Source: Labyrinthula sp. Ha
Taxonomy: Eukaryota; Sar; Bigyra; Labyrinthulida; Labyrinthulaceae
Length of the DNA stretch: 64,000 nucleotides
Direction: 5' to 3'
NCBI GenBank assembly: GCA_015227615.1
Contig: JAALGZ010000007.1
Coordinates: 1,612,001-1,676,000 of the forward strand
Shown here: positions 38,201-50,869 of the stretch, piece by piece
Layout of the letters: every line of letters begins with the position of its first letter
Position numbering within the stretch: position 1 is the first letter of the stretch
Translations under genes and position numbers: made by a program
The notes under the pieces: model-generated
Told to the model about the DNA's origin: nothing
Seen by the model: only the letters and a program-made list of their open reading frames with translations
The model's database searches: none

Positions 38201-41200
38201 TCTGGAAATACAGAATGACCTATACTCTTACCTCGAATTAAAGACATTAACTAATTATTTTCGCCTAAAGCTTTAGTTATTGTAAAAGAGTAAGAACAGA
38301 AATAAACATTTCTTGGAACTTGAGTATTATTTTCTGTTGTTTTTGACGGGAAAATTAGAAAATATATTAGAATTTTAATCTAAGAAATTTCACAAAAAAA
38401 ATCATTATTGGAAGGGGCATCTATTGAAAGATGTAACTTCTTCTCAAATGGCAAAAAAAATGAGTTCTATGCAAGCGATAACATAAATATTAGAGATTAG
38501 CTATATATTATTCATTTAATTGGGTCAATGCAAAAAGACTAAGAAAAATAGCTTTGCAATGGAATATGACAAGTTAAGAAAACACACTATAAGTTCGTAG
38601 GATGACATATAAGTATATGTTATGTAAGTACTGCCAACTAACGAGTACTAGTCTTGTCTTTTTATCATAATGATAGAAGCGGCTACAGCTCACCTTCGCC
38701 TTTCCGGGTTTAAATACATGGAATAAACCATGCCAAAAATCTTGTTGTTATTATCTAAATTAAATAATTTCATATGCCCAAGCGTTAATAAACAGCCAAT
38801 CATTTTGTCTATCAGTTATGCTTTTCATTTTATATTAGTCACGAGGATGACAGTTGGCAAAATTGTATTTAGATAAAAGATTGAATCCAATTGTTCAATC
38901 CGGATAGTTTCCTTCCGTTTCGTGGCGACATATCTTTGACGTATATCACATGTATTTACTCCACTAAATCGTGCCAAATGTCTTAGTACAATAAAAAAAG
39001 GCAGAATTAATTGAGCTAATTTAGCTGATATAATCGAATAAGGTCCCGACATTTTGTAAATATGAGTAGGGTCAGCTAAGTCCAAATCAGGAATGAAAGA
39101 TAACCCAGAAAGAAAAAATCCGAGGCGTACTAAATCCGAGAGATTCAAAATAATCAATCCAGACACTATTCACTCGTCTTTCATGATATTAACGAGTTAA
39201 AAATATGACATAAATTTTTTGTAGCTGTAATAGCCTTATCCCTTACTTTGTTATCTATATATTTTAAAATCTTAGTCGGTGATACCAAGGAAGAATGACC
39301 TGTGGTACTATGTTAGCATTAATTATGAACCTATTCTCTGAAGGACGGAGTGTAATTTTGTGATTTGTTGGGCGGATATTTATACTAGAACTTTTGTTCT
39401 TACTATAGATATTACCTTTAGATGTAGTTTGTGTGTTTTGTGTAGGTCTGATAGGTAGGAGTCATGTCCACTGAAACGATAGAGACAAATAGATTATGTT
39501 CTGTTTGACATCTTCTGCCTCAATATGATCATTACTACCAAGGATATCACTTTTAATATCTGAGGAGCCATTCTATTTAAGAATTTATGATTCTCTCATT
39601 TAGAATATAAATCCTTTCTAAATTGAAATCCAGAGCAAAGTCTATTTCATTTTGTTGTTTATTAACTTTCCAAAAAATATGTGTATGGTCACGGGTACGG
39701 ATTTGCCGGAGTTTGTATTGGTGGATAAATGCCAATGGAGAAAGTGTGACAAATAATATGTTTGTCCAGCTAAATTAGATCTTGCACTGGTACTAAAAAT
39801 TAGTTTCCTACAGTTTAAGAATTGCTTGACAGTATATATCTACTTTGGGATTTTTTATATATGGCATTTACATCTTTCGCCTTTTTAATATCTTTTTTGA
39901 CTGTTTACATAAAGAACCCGCCTACCACACTAGTAATAGTTTCTCTACATTGACTCTACTAATATTTTCAGGAAGTATAATTAGTTCGGTATAGCTTAGA
40001 GATTTGTTTCAGGCTCTTTGCGGAAACAAATCTAACCGAATATGATAAACTTCCTACCATCAGTATAAGAATTTATTTTTCAGACTAAAAAGTGCGGGAA
40101 TTTAAGATCCTACAAAAGTTTCACCGTGCTTAGATTGAATATCTACAGATTTTCTGACCAGATATTAAGCATTATCTAATTTATTACTTAAGATTGAAAA
40201 GGTTAGCCAGTTTTAGCTACTGAGAGTAATTAGACAAAGTAAATCCACTATCAAACAAATTTTTCTTAAGTTTATATTAAAAAACTGTACTAAAATATCT
40301 TATTGGAGCTTGAAGCTGGCGGAAGCAGGTTGGAGATTAGCAGAGACTTTTGTACTTTCACTGTTTACACCAAGGAACAGCTTATTGGCATAACTTTAGA
40401 ACCTCAATATTTTAACCGTTCCTATTATTCAATATGGCGATAGTTCAAAAGCCATTTATATTTTGCGTGATAATATGGAAACACAAGTCTTTGTAAGTAC
40501 TTGAAGCTATTTTCGAGCAGATATCACCATTCAATTACTCACTCTATTTTTTGATGAATGAATATGCAATTTAGGTCTTAGATCAATTAAAGGTAATGGT
40601 TATTTTCAACTGGTCAGTGATATGTTTGCAGTATCTTTTTTTATAATAGTTTAGCTCAAACAGTTCTTTAAGTAACTGCTTCATTTTGCTGTGCAAGCAA
40701 CAATGAACCACAATGCTATCAGCTAATGCTTAAAGCCCTATTTGGGTTGCTCGAAGGTAACCTTGGCTCATTTCCGGGGGTATGGGGGCATTCTTTCTGT
40801 ATTGAGATTAGAATCTTGGTCAAAAAAATATTAATTGCCTGCAGAAACCCAACCCACTAGTTTTGCTCATATAAGTCAACCCGCAGGTTTCACTGCAACT
40901 TAAGGATTTGACTAGTCCATCTGGCCTAATTTTTTGCGATACCTACTATCAAAGTGACTGAGTTCCTACTTCTATTAAATTTTCTTTTTCTTGGTTTCAT
41001 AAAAAATCATTCTAGAACTCTTTAAGAGTCTACAGTACAATTAGTGAATGTCTGCTAGTTACCAAAAAGTGTTCCAAAAACCATCGGAGAAAAAAAAAAA
41101 CACAAATTGAGTTATTTGATCTAGTCGGTCGTCGATAACTCCTTCAGGTCAATTTAGCTTCCTTGGATTTTGATTTCTTGGAAATAGTAAGGTTTTCTAG

Positions 41201-42040
41201 AGAGCTAGGAATGATTTTCTGTGAAGTGTAGTGGATTTGGAATGTTACCCATCTTTTGGCTGTCTGTTACCTTCATTCGGCTCAAAGAATGCTGAGTAGT
41301 AAGTTGATGGGTTGACTTCAGGAGGTATTAGAGTATGATTTTTTTCTTTTAGTAGAATTCAATACCCAGTTGCTGTTTTCTTTGGTGCATATTTTGTTTT
41401 CTTTTTAGTTTATATCTTGCTAGTTCTTTTATTCATGAAGTGTTCTAATCGTGGGTTTTGTTACTCAAAATGACTTGATCTGATTCCAACGTTATTTACA
41501 TTTATATTTAATGTAAACACTAATTTGGATTAGATGTTTATTTTTTCTTTTTCGTGTAACCAGTGGAAGTTCCTTTATCCGGTAGCCCAAACCTTGGCAT
41601 ATACAACTCACGGAGAGATTTTTTTCTTTGGATGGTAGCTACAGCTAAAATTTTGGAAGGGTAATTTCGAACAACATTCTACCCACAGCTAGGTTATCAC
41701 CCAGCTTTCCATTAAGTTTGTTAGACCCCATCTTGTACGGTTCTTACAACTATAAAAACTTCATCTCCGGATTAAGTGAAGTAGGTAACTTTTGTAGCAT
41801 TAAGACCACCTCCGTTGACACATGTTAAGTCTAGTTCTTGTCTAAGCTTGTTTCTATAACCTGGTACTTCGTTGGAAGGTGTGAGAGAGTGTTTACACTC
41901 AAGAGTTGAAAACTCTTTATGTCCTGTTGTTCTTTCTTAAATTCCAAAATTTACTTAACGCCCAAGATTTCAAGGAGCAATGGCGCCTAGTCAAAATCAG
42001 CCATTCTCCAATTTTATTTGTCTGTTGTGAAGACTAAGTA
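35201..42040. other. Gene-poor AT-rich intergenic DNA
   Basis: Almost 7 kb. The longest open frame, 38825-39166 on the minus strand (113 codons), begins with GTG and has its first ATG about 38 codons in; it matches nothing I know. The last 700 bases before 42041 are T-rich and contain the likely promoter and 5' UTR of the next gene. No RNA gene or repeat family recognised. Confidence 0.45.
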
Positions 42041-44020
42041 ATGTCAACAACAAATTCCGAAGAGATAAAAACACCTTCTTTAAAAACCCTTTCCATCCCA
42101 GATACGGTGAGAACTCCCGTTCCAGAAATTTACAACTATGATTCATTTGGAGAGTCACCTATTTCTGTTGCACTCTCTGAAACAGAGAAGAAATCCAGTG
42201 CGGGGCGGAAAAGTCTTGTTTCGAGCATAACAACAAGGCGAAGTTTCTTTGCTCCAAAGTTACATAAGATTACTTTGAACAGGTTGAAACGTCACAATGG
42301 AAAATCAATTCTTGTGGGTGGTGATGCACAAAGTTATAATGTTTTAAAGATATTTGATGAGAAACGTCCAGGCAGTTTGAGGCCAGACCTGGATTTTATT
42401 CCGTCCTTTATAAACTTTTTTAACTCGCTAAAAGACTTTGGTGCAAGTGAGATGAAGTATTCATTTGTGGAAAATGGGAGTTTCAAAGCAAATAATGAGC
42501 TCTATTTCATGATTTGCTCTTTTTTGCATATTTCAGACACTTTGAACGGTACGCACATGAAGACACAGCAAGCTCAAGCAAAGAAAAAAAAAGATCCCTC
42601 AAAAAGACTTCCAAAAACTGATAATCTTTCCCGGGGATACACTAGAAATATTGCACGCTTAACTTATATACACAATCGAAGAAGAAAATATAGGATCAAG
42701 AAGATAGTTAAGAAAAAGGTTGGACGAACTGACTTGTATCGTGGTCAGGTTGAAGCCTTTAAATATCTTCCACTGGACAAGCTTCGAACGTTTCGACAGC
42801 TTGAATCCAAGTTTCGAAAGGGTCTTGTATCTAATCTTGAAGATCTGCTGCTCAGTCTTCTTGCCAGTGAAAGATACACCCTTTCTAACTTTGCAGATGT
42901 TTTCCGAAGACTGCTTCGCACTCTGCGTAGGCCACTATTTCATGATGCCGAAATCAAACATCTTATTTCCGCCTTTCACCAATACCCAACATACAAGAAA
43001 CTAAGAGACGTTGTGGATAATTTTTCATACCCCTCTAACTTTTACTTTCTTAAGATCATTCAATTTTTTCGTGGTTTACAGCCTTCCAATGTGGAGGTAG
43101 AGCTTTTGTCTACTGTGCTGGCGCCCTCTCTGTTCCGAATACAGTCAGAAACAAGAGCTAGGGAAATTATGTTTTCTATAGCCTCTAAAATAGGAGTACT
43201 AAAAATATTAATTGCACCACGGTTTGACTTAAATGTTGGGTTTACAAAAAGGTATAAGTTAAACGGTGGAAAGTATAAAGGTCAGGTGATTCGAATTCCT
43301 GATGTAATTACCTTTTCAGCTAAGATGGTTCTTGAGGATATATCTTATTTTGGCGGCCAGGTAGTTTGGCCAGATGACAGTTCTAAGAGTGAAAGTTCGG
43401 AAAAATCTCAAAACCTTGAAGCTCAGATTAAAATAATGCTCCAATACCCGAAGAAATTGAGTTTCCCAGTATGGGATAGTTTTACTGCGATAGAGGTACT
43501 GCTGGAAACGCTCAATGCTTTGCCCTTAGCTTTGAAACCATTGGTGTCGACGAAAGCTCTGCTCAATTTATGTTTAATATACAATGCACATAACGTAAAA
43601 AAGGCCTTTGGTTTGGAAAAACACAGCTTGTTGATTAAGTTTTTCTTCGAAGAGCTATCTCCTTCAAACTTCACAACGACCTACGACAACCTTGCCCAAA
43701 AACGATTTGGAGTGCTATCTTTTTTTCTTAACCTCTTTTCGAGAATACTTAACGCCGTTTCTGAGCCCCAGCCAGTTATGAAGAAGTTAACTAACTATTT
43801 TTCTAATAGTTTGTTTTTTCCAAGTTTTGAAAAAGTACAAAATCAACTAATTGGAAAAGATGGTAAGGCGATTACTGCCGACGAGCTCTTCATATTCCTT
43901 TGGTACCAGCATAATAAATTTCAACAAAAGCTTGTGAAAAAAGAGGGTTCCTTGAAAGATGTCACAATATTTAAGAAGAGACTATTTAACCAGAAAAAGT
44001 ACCAGAGCAGTGCTGGATAG
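42041..44020 (+). CDS. Orphan protein with a RhoGAP-like segment
   Basis: Intronless frame of 659 residues; an in-frame TAA two codons before the ATG supports the start. Residues about 245-370 follow the pattern of the second half of RhoGAP domains: FADVFRRLLRTLRRPLFHD matches the F-x2-L-x-R-x-L-P-x-P-L-x-P helix, then a helix pair around LRDVVDNFSYP and FLKIIQFFRGL, then ELLSTVLAPSLFR matching N-L-A-x-V-F-x-P-x-L-L-R. The arginine-finger motif G-[IV]-[FY]-R-x-S-G of active RhoGAPs is not visible, and the invariant Pro of the first motif is Arg. It may be a non-catalytic GAP fold. The N-terminal 60-75 residues are Ser/Arg-rich (RKSLVSSITTRRSFFAPKL), and residues about 195-230 are strongly basic. 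The C-terminal half is helical with no known domain. The RhoGAP link rests on pattern only. Confidence 0.75.
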   Translation: MSTTNSEEIKTPSLKTLSIPDTVRTPVPEIYNYDSFGESPISVALSETEKKSSAGRKSLVSSITTRRSFFAPKLHKITLNRLKRHNGKSILVGGDAQSYNVLKIFDEKRPGSLRPDLDFIPSFINFFNSLKDFGASEMKYSFVENGSFKANNELYFMICSFLHISDTLNGTHMKTQQAQAKKKKDPSKRLPKTDNLSRGYTRNIARLTYIHNRRRKYRIKKIVKKKVGRTDLYRGQVEAFKYLPLDKLRTFRQLESKFRKGLVSNLEDLLLSLLASERYTLSNFADVFRRLLRTLRRPLFHDAEIKHLISAFHQYPTYKKLRDVVDNFSYPSNFYFLKIIQFFRGLQPSNVEVELLSTVLAPSLFRIQSETRAREIMFSIASKIGVLKILIAPRFDLNVGFTKRYKLNGGKYKGQVIRIPDVITFSAKMVLEDISYFGGQVVWPDDSSKSESSEKSQNLEAQIKIMLQYPKKLSFPVWDSFTAIEVLLETLNALPLALKPLVSTKALLNLCLIYNAHNVKKAFGLEKHSLLIKFFFEELSPSNFTTTYDNLAQKRFGVLSFFLNLFSRILNAVSEPQPVMKKLTNYFSNSLFFPSFEKVQNQLIGKDGKAITADELFIFLWYQHNKFQQKLVKKEGSLKDVTIFKKRLFNQKKYQSSAG

Positions 44021-46729
44021 TATTGTATCTTCAATTTGTGTTGTTGAAAGCGGCAATGAAAGTGTTTTATAGCCGTCAAATTGTTGTTCTCCACTGTGAA
44101 GTTACCTTTCAAAACGTGTGAAAGCGCTTGGAGTTTTCATATCTCCCTTGTTGAACTCTTTGAAATACATATATCTGAGTTTAACTTGTAACTTTTTCTG
44201 TTCTTCCACTAGTCGATGTTAATCATAGACTGCAAGCAACTTTCACGTAAGCACCCTTATGCAGCTCTGATTAGACTTCATATCTTATAATCCACATATC
44301 AGAACTTCCTGTTGTTGCTCACTCAACAATAGATAAACATCACTATCTTTCTTGTTTCAGTAGAAAAAAGCAATGTATTTATGAAGAGTACTTGTTAGGA
44401 TAAAGAAAGCCTGCTCAAGTATGTGGTTGAACATGCCTCAAGCAGCTTTTCTGGTTGAATGTACTGTAATAAGTGGGTTTACCTGTGAGATAAAATTATT
44501 GAGCCTGAAAAGAAACTTGTGTCTAAAGCTTGTATCTAAACTCCGCCCCAACAAAAGATGTTGTCTGGGAGCTTATGTCACTTTCAGCAATAATATCTGA
44601 CGCCATAAATGCAAAGTACAATAATTTTAGTCCATCCGTTGAACATTACCTAAGGAATGAAGAAAATATGGAGATAGTCACTAGTAGAATTTAATTGCAG
44701 AATGAGTTATGGATGACCATAAGTATTGTATATGTTTGTTACTAGTTTTCTTTAAGCTTATGTATGCTTAGGCTAAGGATATATAATTGCTCAGGCACAA
44801 AGAGCTACGGCGTTCTCTTCATCTGTTAAAAACTTTAGTTTCTGACTTTTGAGAAATAAGTATATTGTATTTTATGAGAATATGGAAAAACTCTACGAGG
44901 TAACTTTATTAATCTATATTTACCTATTAATACAGAGTTTATCCTATTCTTGTTTTAGTCTTTTCCAGTTATCTGTAATTCTATGCAGTAATAATACGTA
45001 TGTTATTTTTCTACAGCTATATATATGTAGTGCTTAAGTTCTACAGAATAACTTAGCATACTACCTGAATGAAACTGCCTATAAAATTAAGGTACATTAC
45101 TTAATCATGTGAAATATTGCACTAAAAATATTAAGATACACACGCGTAACAGCGTGGAGCGAATACTCGTATAAATTATATACCGGCAAGGGCCTAGAAG
45201 CAGAAATAGCATATTTTTATTGATTACAGAAAATGCAGGTCTTGTTGTAAGCTGTCTTAAAATGTTGATTGAGACTATCTTTGAATGAATATTTATCTCC
45301 TTTTTTCCATGAATTTAAATGTTCTAGACTTAAACAAAGCCTTTTTTTCTCTGATTTGGTGTCATTTGCTATTGGCATTTCAATACATGTACGAGTATTA
45401 TTCTTGTCTATTCAGGCTTTCAAACCTGATACAGAATAAGATAATAAAACCTTGTTTTCACTTTCAGTTGTAGTTTATCCACGTAGTCTAGTGCAAGATG
45501 TTTTTCTTGAAGATAACATGTCACAGAGAATTATTACTATAAAAGTAGCTAAATGGAGTTGATGGTGAAAGTTAACCTTCCCTTTATAGATTTATTGACT
45601 TAACTCAATTGTACTTGCTGGCAATAATAATCATATTGCATTATTTTCCAAAGTCATTAGTTCGCTGAACCGTGTCTTCGCAGCCAATGAACCAATTTCT
45701 TATGACTTCATGTATTTTATAATTTTTTGCTTCGGAAAGTTGCTGTATTAACTCAGAGAACCGTGAAATTTATGTTTCAGCAAAACGTACATTATAAATC
45801 TTCAAATACCACTTGTCAATTTTGTCTAGGTGGGTTTTATATAGAGTCTTGTAAGCTAGTACAGTTATGTTGCAGTAAACATTCAATTAATGCATTGCGA
45901 CTCTAATACTAACAGCTTTAATGAACAAGATTAGCACAGCTATTAAAAGTACATGAATGATACTACAGATAACTTTATCTGTATTACAACTTACATTTAA
46001 CTTTCTTACACTCAGATGGTTATTGATCTCGCCTTTATTGAAACTTGAGACATGTATCAATTTGAAAGAAATTAATATTGATCTAAACTAGGTAAACACT
46101 ACAGTTTCTTGGGAGATTATCACTAATATCAACAAGAAAATATTGCTTTGTTATAGGTTGAATGGAGATTGAGATTCATATCAACACATAGTTATATGGA
46201 TTGGTCTTAGGTTAAATTCGATTTGTTAGGGTTACTGCAGTTCTGTACGCTACAGACTATAGAATCTCATGTGGAGATATTTCGAGTTTGATATACCAAA
46301 ACCCTTACAGGGTTTGAAGTTTCAGTCCTAAATAAGATGCAATATATTTTAGGACCAAAATTATACTAAATATAAACGCTTAAAAGTAAACTTGCAAACT
46401 TTGAACCTTTTAACAAATATTGTACAAACATTTTAAGTTAACAGATAACCCATTCAGCTAAATAATGAGCCCAACCGTATATTTCAATAGAAAAAGTTCT
46501 ACATCAACCCATTTTTAACTAACTCTGCTTAAATCATCTACAATGAGCTAAATAATTGCAAACAATCGGTTTTACAGGTAGTAATTCTTATTGAGAATGT
46601 TGATTACGCTATGCTTCATGTTGAATGCTTTTTAGATTGCAAAATAGGCCAGGTATATAGGTTGAACAGAAGTAAGAAAACTTTATACTTGTGAAAACTA
46701 CGTTAAGGGAGAAGCAAAGATATAAGTTT
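44021..46729. other. Intergenic DNA
   Basis: About 2.7 kb of AT-rich sequence without a supportable gene. The start contains the likely 3' UTR of the preceding gene. Small open frames (about 60 codons) are hydrophobic and AT-driven. Confidence 0.45.
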
Positions 46730-49700
46730 TTGAGTGTTTCTGACTATCAAATGTTTCAAGAGGAATGTCAAGGACTGTGAGTCAACCAAAAAAAAACTAA
46801 ATATAATCTATATGAATGGTAGTGGTCTAAATACCATGAAACGGGGCTACGCTCTCCACCTGTCCAAAACTAATTATATCTTAATGCTCCAGGAACTGCA
46901 CAATATCGGAGTGAAAAGAGATAAGAGTAGGGTAAGTGCTAGACCAGCTGTTAGAATTTTTTCACAGCACATGGGAAGGGTCGCCGGTGTTGAGATTTAG
47001 CTTGCTGGAACAGTTGCTAGTCAAGTTGTGGACGAGTATGAGCATTGTGATAGGGCCCCAAAACTGGTTACAAAACTAGAGAAAAGGAAGCACATCGTAT
47101 TAGTAATTATAAATTCTCTTCAAATTAAAGTTAGCACAATAAATAATAAGAGTCATCTGGATGATTGTAACACAAACCACCCAAAATCAACAGATAAAGA
47201 TATGCTCTCGTTTATGGAGATTTAAACGCACAAGTTCCAGGCAAATAATTGAAACCTAATGGAAAGTTAGTCATCACCACAAGATCTAGCAGTAGTAGAA
47301 ATTTGTAAACAGTTTTCATTAAGTGAAAGATATAGAAATTGGGAATCATCCAATGATTAATGGGAAGAAAAGTAAGAAAAACATGTAACTTTCATACCAA
47401 GGTCGGATCGAGAATGCATCTGAAATCAACTATATACTAATGAGTAATATAGCTGCTTTATATGGTTCAAAGATATTAACGGTATAAATATAGAACCTCT
47501 GGGGCGACCAAACTCCGATCCCTTTACACAGAAAGCTACCATCAGCATAGACCAAAAGTACACTGGTAAAAGATCAAGGTAACAACTGGATACCGGCCTA
47601 TTGAAGACCAATACAAAACTTCGAGAACAAATTGACAAGGGCATCAATAAATTAAACTCTCCCAGTACCTCTTCTAAAGACACATTTGAGACATTTCTAA
47701 AAATATCACAATATTTGGCGGAGAAGTACCCTACAAAGTATATTAAACCTCCCTGAATGTACAAAATCTAAGCTAATCACACCTGTTCTAACATTGAAGG
47801 GGGTTAACTGAAGTAAACTAAATAAACCTTTGAAAAAATGAATACCTTGGTGGTAAAATAAATGTCTATGAGAAATTTCTGCAAATGGTTGCAAAATATT
47901 GTGTAGGATATCCAGGCAGAATTTGAGAACCGGAACGCACAAACTACGTATTGACTATTGAAAACAAATAAAACCAGTAAAATAATAGCCATGTATAATA
48001 CATAAAGATGTATCAGAGAAGAAAAGGAAAATACTGGTTGGTTATGTGTCGTTAAATAGTACCTTCAAAAACAATCACTTGTACTGATACCAGAAGGACT
48101 ACCCTCGCTTGAACAAATATCAAACTGTTGTGGTTTAATATATGTGTCGACTCCTATAAACACTATACCTGTGATCCCTCAAATTAAAATTAAATTATTA
48201 GCATCATTTACGCCCTTGTACCAGCTAGTGTCGGAAATACAGTGATGAAACACATCCCAGGAGCCCAAGAACATATTATCAGACATATTCAAACCATCTT
48301 TAGACACGGAAACTTTAGAGTAAAAACTAAAAAAGTTTACAAAAGGAAGGTAATCTAGCTTCACAAACATAAAGGTAACCCAAGAGATCGCTTAATTTAC
48401 TACGAATGTTCTTACTCAAAGAACACCTTAAGCTCCTGACCAAAGTTGTCAATAACACGCAGTACCTATTTTGAACTTTCTGTCGGATTATAAAACAGAT
48501 TCTAGAAGCAGAAGGTTCGCTTTACAAAAGATCAAGTTTTGGTGAGATAACCAAATAATCACAGAAACAAAACTTGTTCTTCAGCTGTTATTTATTAATT
48601 TTAGTAGAATATTTGATAGTGCCTCTCACAGGCGCTGGATTTTAATTCTCGAGGAAATCTTGCTTCGTAGAAGTCGATAAACATCACCTGAACATTCTAT
48701 AAAAAAGGGAAGTATTTATAGCAAGAGATGAAGTAAAAGCCAACTAGTAGATATAAGAAGAGGGATAGCTTCAGGGATACTTCCTTTTACCAAGAATAAC
48801 TATTCTCTGAATCGGTTCTAAAGTTAAAACAATAAAAAGGTATTTTAGATCGACCAAAATTTCAGAATGAAACTTTTAGAAATTTTGAGTCCTCTGACGA
48901 ACTTATCTTTCTTGTTCGAATGGGTGATGAAATTATTAACTTTGACTCCTAAATGTAACCGCATGAGCAAGTCATAGGCCTGAGAATAAATTTAATGAAA
49001 CTAAGGTCGTTGTGACTATCAAAGGTTGCAACGCGATGGTCAGAGTAGCTGATATTGGAATAAACTGCATATTGAAAAACTACTACTGTGACTCTTGTGA
49101 CCGGAAATTTTACATAAAACTATCCCCGAGCTTCCACAGAAGTTTCAATTACTGTGAAGCTGTAAAAAATAAAGCATAGCGATAACACTAGCGGTCTCCG
49201 CCTTTAAATAATTATTAAAGAAAGGATTGATCCAAAGGGCATTGATGTTGGAATAGGGGAAATATCATAGAGGCATTTTGACATTATAAATACTTTGCCT
49301 ACAACCTCTACTCCCAATAAATAAAATCTAAAGCCATCGCCAATAAGATAAACCCGGTCCACGATCTCATCAATAAAATTAGAGATGCACTTAGAGCCAG
49401 AAACACCCAAATAAAAATTAAAAGGATCATGACTCGAGCTGTGATAACAGTCTTAGTACCATGCAACATAGAAAACTATTCACGCTATCGATTCATGTTT
49501 GAAACATCCTGGAAAGTCCCGCGAGATCCCAGGAAAGTTACGGGTGAATCGGAAAGAAATGTCTTCCGACTCGAAGAAGACAACTCGTAGATGGAGAAAA
49601 CAGTGAGGAATCAGAAGTAGGACCCTTCATAAGATTCTAGAGAAGTGGTTGATAGAGAAAGTACAGCTTTCCGTGAATATCAAACTCTAAACCCTTCGGT

Positions 49701-50600
49701 ACCATGAGAACGCAAATCTATATATTATTACCAAATACTCATAATTTAGTCGGAGAGAAACATTCTTCACCTGAATGTTCTTCTTCTCAACCCAAACGAG
49801 AATGAAACTCCAACGATCTTGAACCTAGACCAAGAGCTGGAAGTCCGCAAATAAAAAACGAACTGGGTCAAGTGAAATAGAATACAGAATAAACATCCGT
49901 GCCCGCGCTGGGGATCTACCCAGCATCTTTCTCCGACCTGGCAGTCCTTAACTCAACCGGAATCATTCTCGTAGCTAGGTATCAACAAAGAAACGACGAA
50001 ACAAACGGATGCAGTTGAAGAATATCTCCAGTAGCAGCAGCAACTAGATGTGTGATCAGGGGTATAAAGAATATGAACCCCTAGACCACCACCAACTACT
50101 TGAAGATATAAAACTCAGCCATGCCGAGCTCTAGAAACACCCGGCCAGCTAATGCAACAAATCATGATACAAATAACAACAGCTACTTTACAATGATTTC
50201 TCTAGAGCACGATGGAGCTCTTCCTCTATAAAATGAGCATGGAAAAGTATCAGAGCCTCCACTATCACTCACAGCCAGAAGCAAACCAATAAACCAAGTC
50301 CAAGAGAAATTGAACCCAACTAGCAGTACCCTCAAATATCTACAAAATCTCCATCATAAACCTTTCTTGAAGACCTCCAAACAAGACATGAACCATAGTA
50401 AGCGGTGAAATAACTCATCTCATAATCAAATCCAGCAAACAAAATAGCGAAAGATACAATAGCACATCCATTACAATCAAAAATTCCAAGCCGCATAACA
50501 GGAGTTTGAACATCCTCAGAAACCTTCATGCAATAGGTATCATGTACTGTCAATACTCTGTAAACCGCACAGTTTGATAGCTTCACAAAATGTTTTTATT
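46730..50600 (+). mobile_element. LINE (non-LTR) retrotransposon relic with APE endonuclease and RT
   Basis: A degraded non-LTR element on the plus strand. Endonuclease motifs appear in order in different frames: YMNGSGLNTMKRG (about 46811), YILMLQELHN (about 46877), GDLNAQVPG (about 47217) and SEINYILMSN (about 47425), matching W-N-x-N-G-L, L-Q-E-T-H, G-D-F-N-A and S-x-I-D-Y-I-L-x-S. Reverse transcriptase traces follow: LFINFSRIFDSASHRRWIL (about 48590, the A motif F-x-D-F-x-K-A-F-D-S-V-x-H), RRGIASG (about 48760) and GLRINLMK (about 48978, the G-L-x-I-N-x-x-K-T motif). A later stretch, RDALRARNTQIKIKRIMTRA (about 49386), is the post-RT connector, and INIRARAGDLPS (about 49890) resembles the C-terminal R-x-G-x-L-P-T region. 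Many frameshifts and stops separate them, so it is dead. Both ends are approximate: no poly-A tail or target duplication was found. The region is A-rich on the coding strand, as LINEs often are. Confidence 0.8.
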
Positions 50601-50779
50601 TTCTGGAATCTATGGTTTGCCCATTTAATTAATGGAAAATGCAGTAGGATGAAGATTTTGGACAATATCTCTAAAAGACCTGGTTTGATCAACCAGTTTC
50701 ACGAGTACCGAAAATGCTCGCAGGATGCAGCGAATAGTAATGAAACTTAATAATATAGCGAACAGAAAAATAATAAACA

Positions 50780-50857
50780 GCTAACCTGGACTCGAACATA
50801 GTTCTTAATGGTAGTTAGACATCACAATAGAGTTAGCCTATTGAGCCGTATTAACTC
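50780..50857 (-). repeat. tRNA-like relic (pol III A and B boxes), SINE head or pseudo-tRNA
   Basis: On the minus strand a 78-nt stretch has an A-box-like GGCTCAATAGGC (50837-50848) and a good B box ATGTTCGAGTCC (50789-50800) at near-tRNA spacing. The ends AGTTAAT and GTTAGCT can form a 7-bp acceptor-like stem with two G-U pairs. The anticodon and T stems do not pair, so it is not a working tRNA. It sits just beyond the LINE relic, so a tRNA-derived SINE is possible. Confidence 0.35.
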
Positions 50858-50869
50858 CCTAAAGTAACC

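Noticed and set aside
38825-39166. 113-codon minus-strand open frame that looks partly membrane-like
   Set aside because: It begins with GTG right after a stop, its first ATG is far inside, and no splice-consistent exon or family resemblance was found. Treated as a chance frame.
47426-47992. Minus-strand open frames of 62-112 codons
   Set aside because: They lie antisense to the LINE relic, whose plus-strand motifs explain the region. The reverse frames are open because the coding strand is A-rich.
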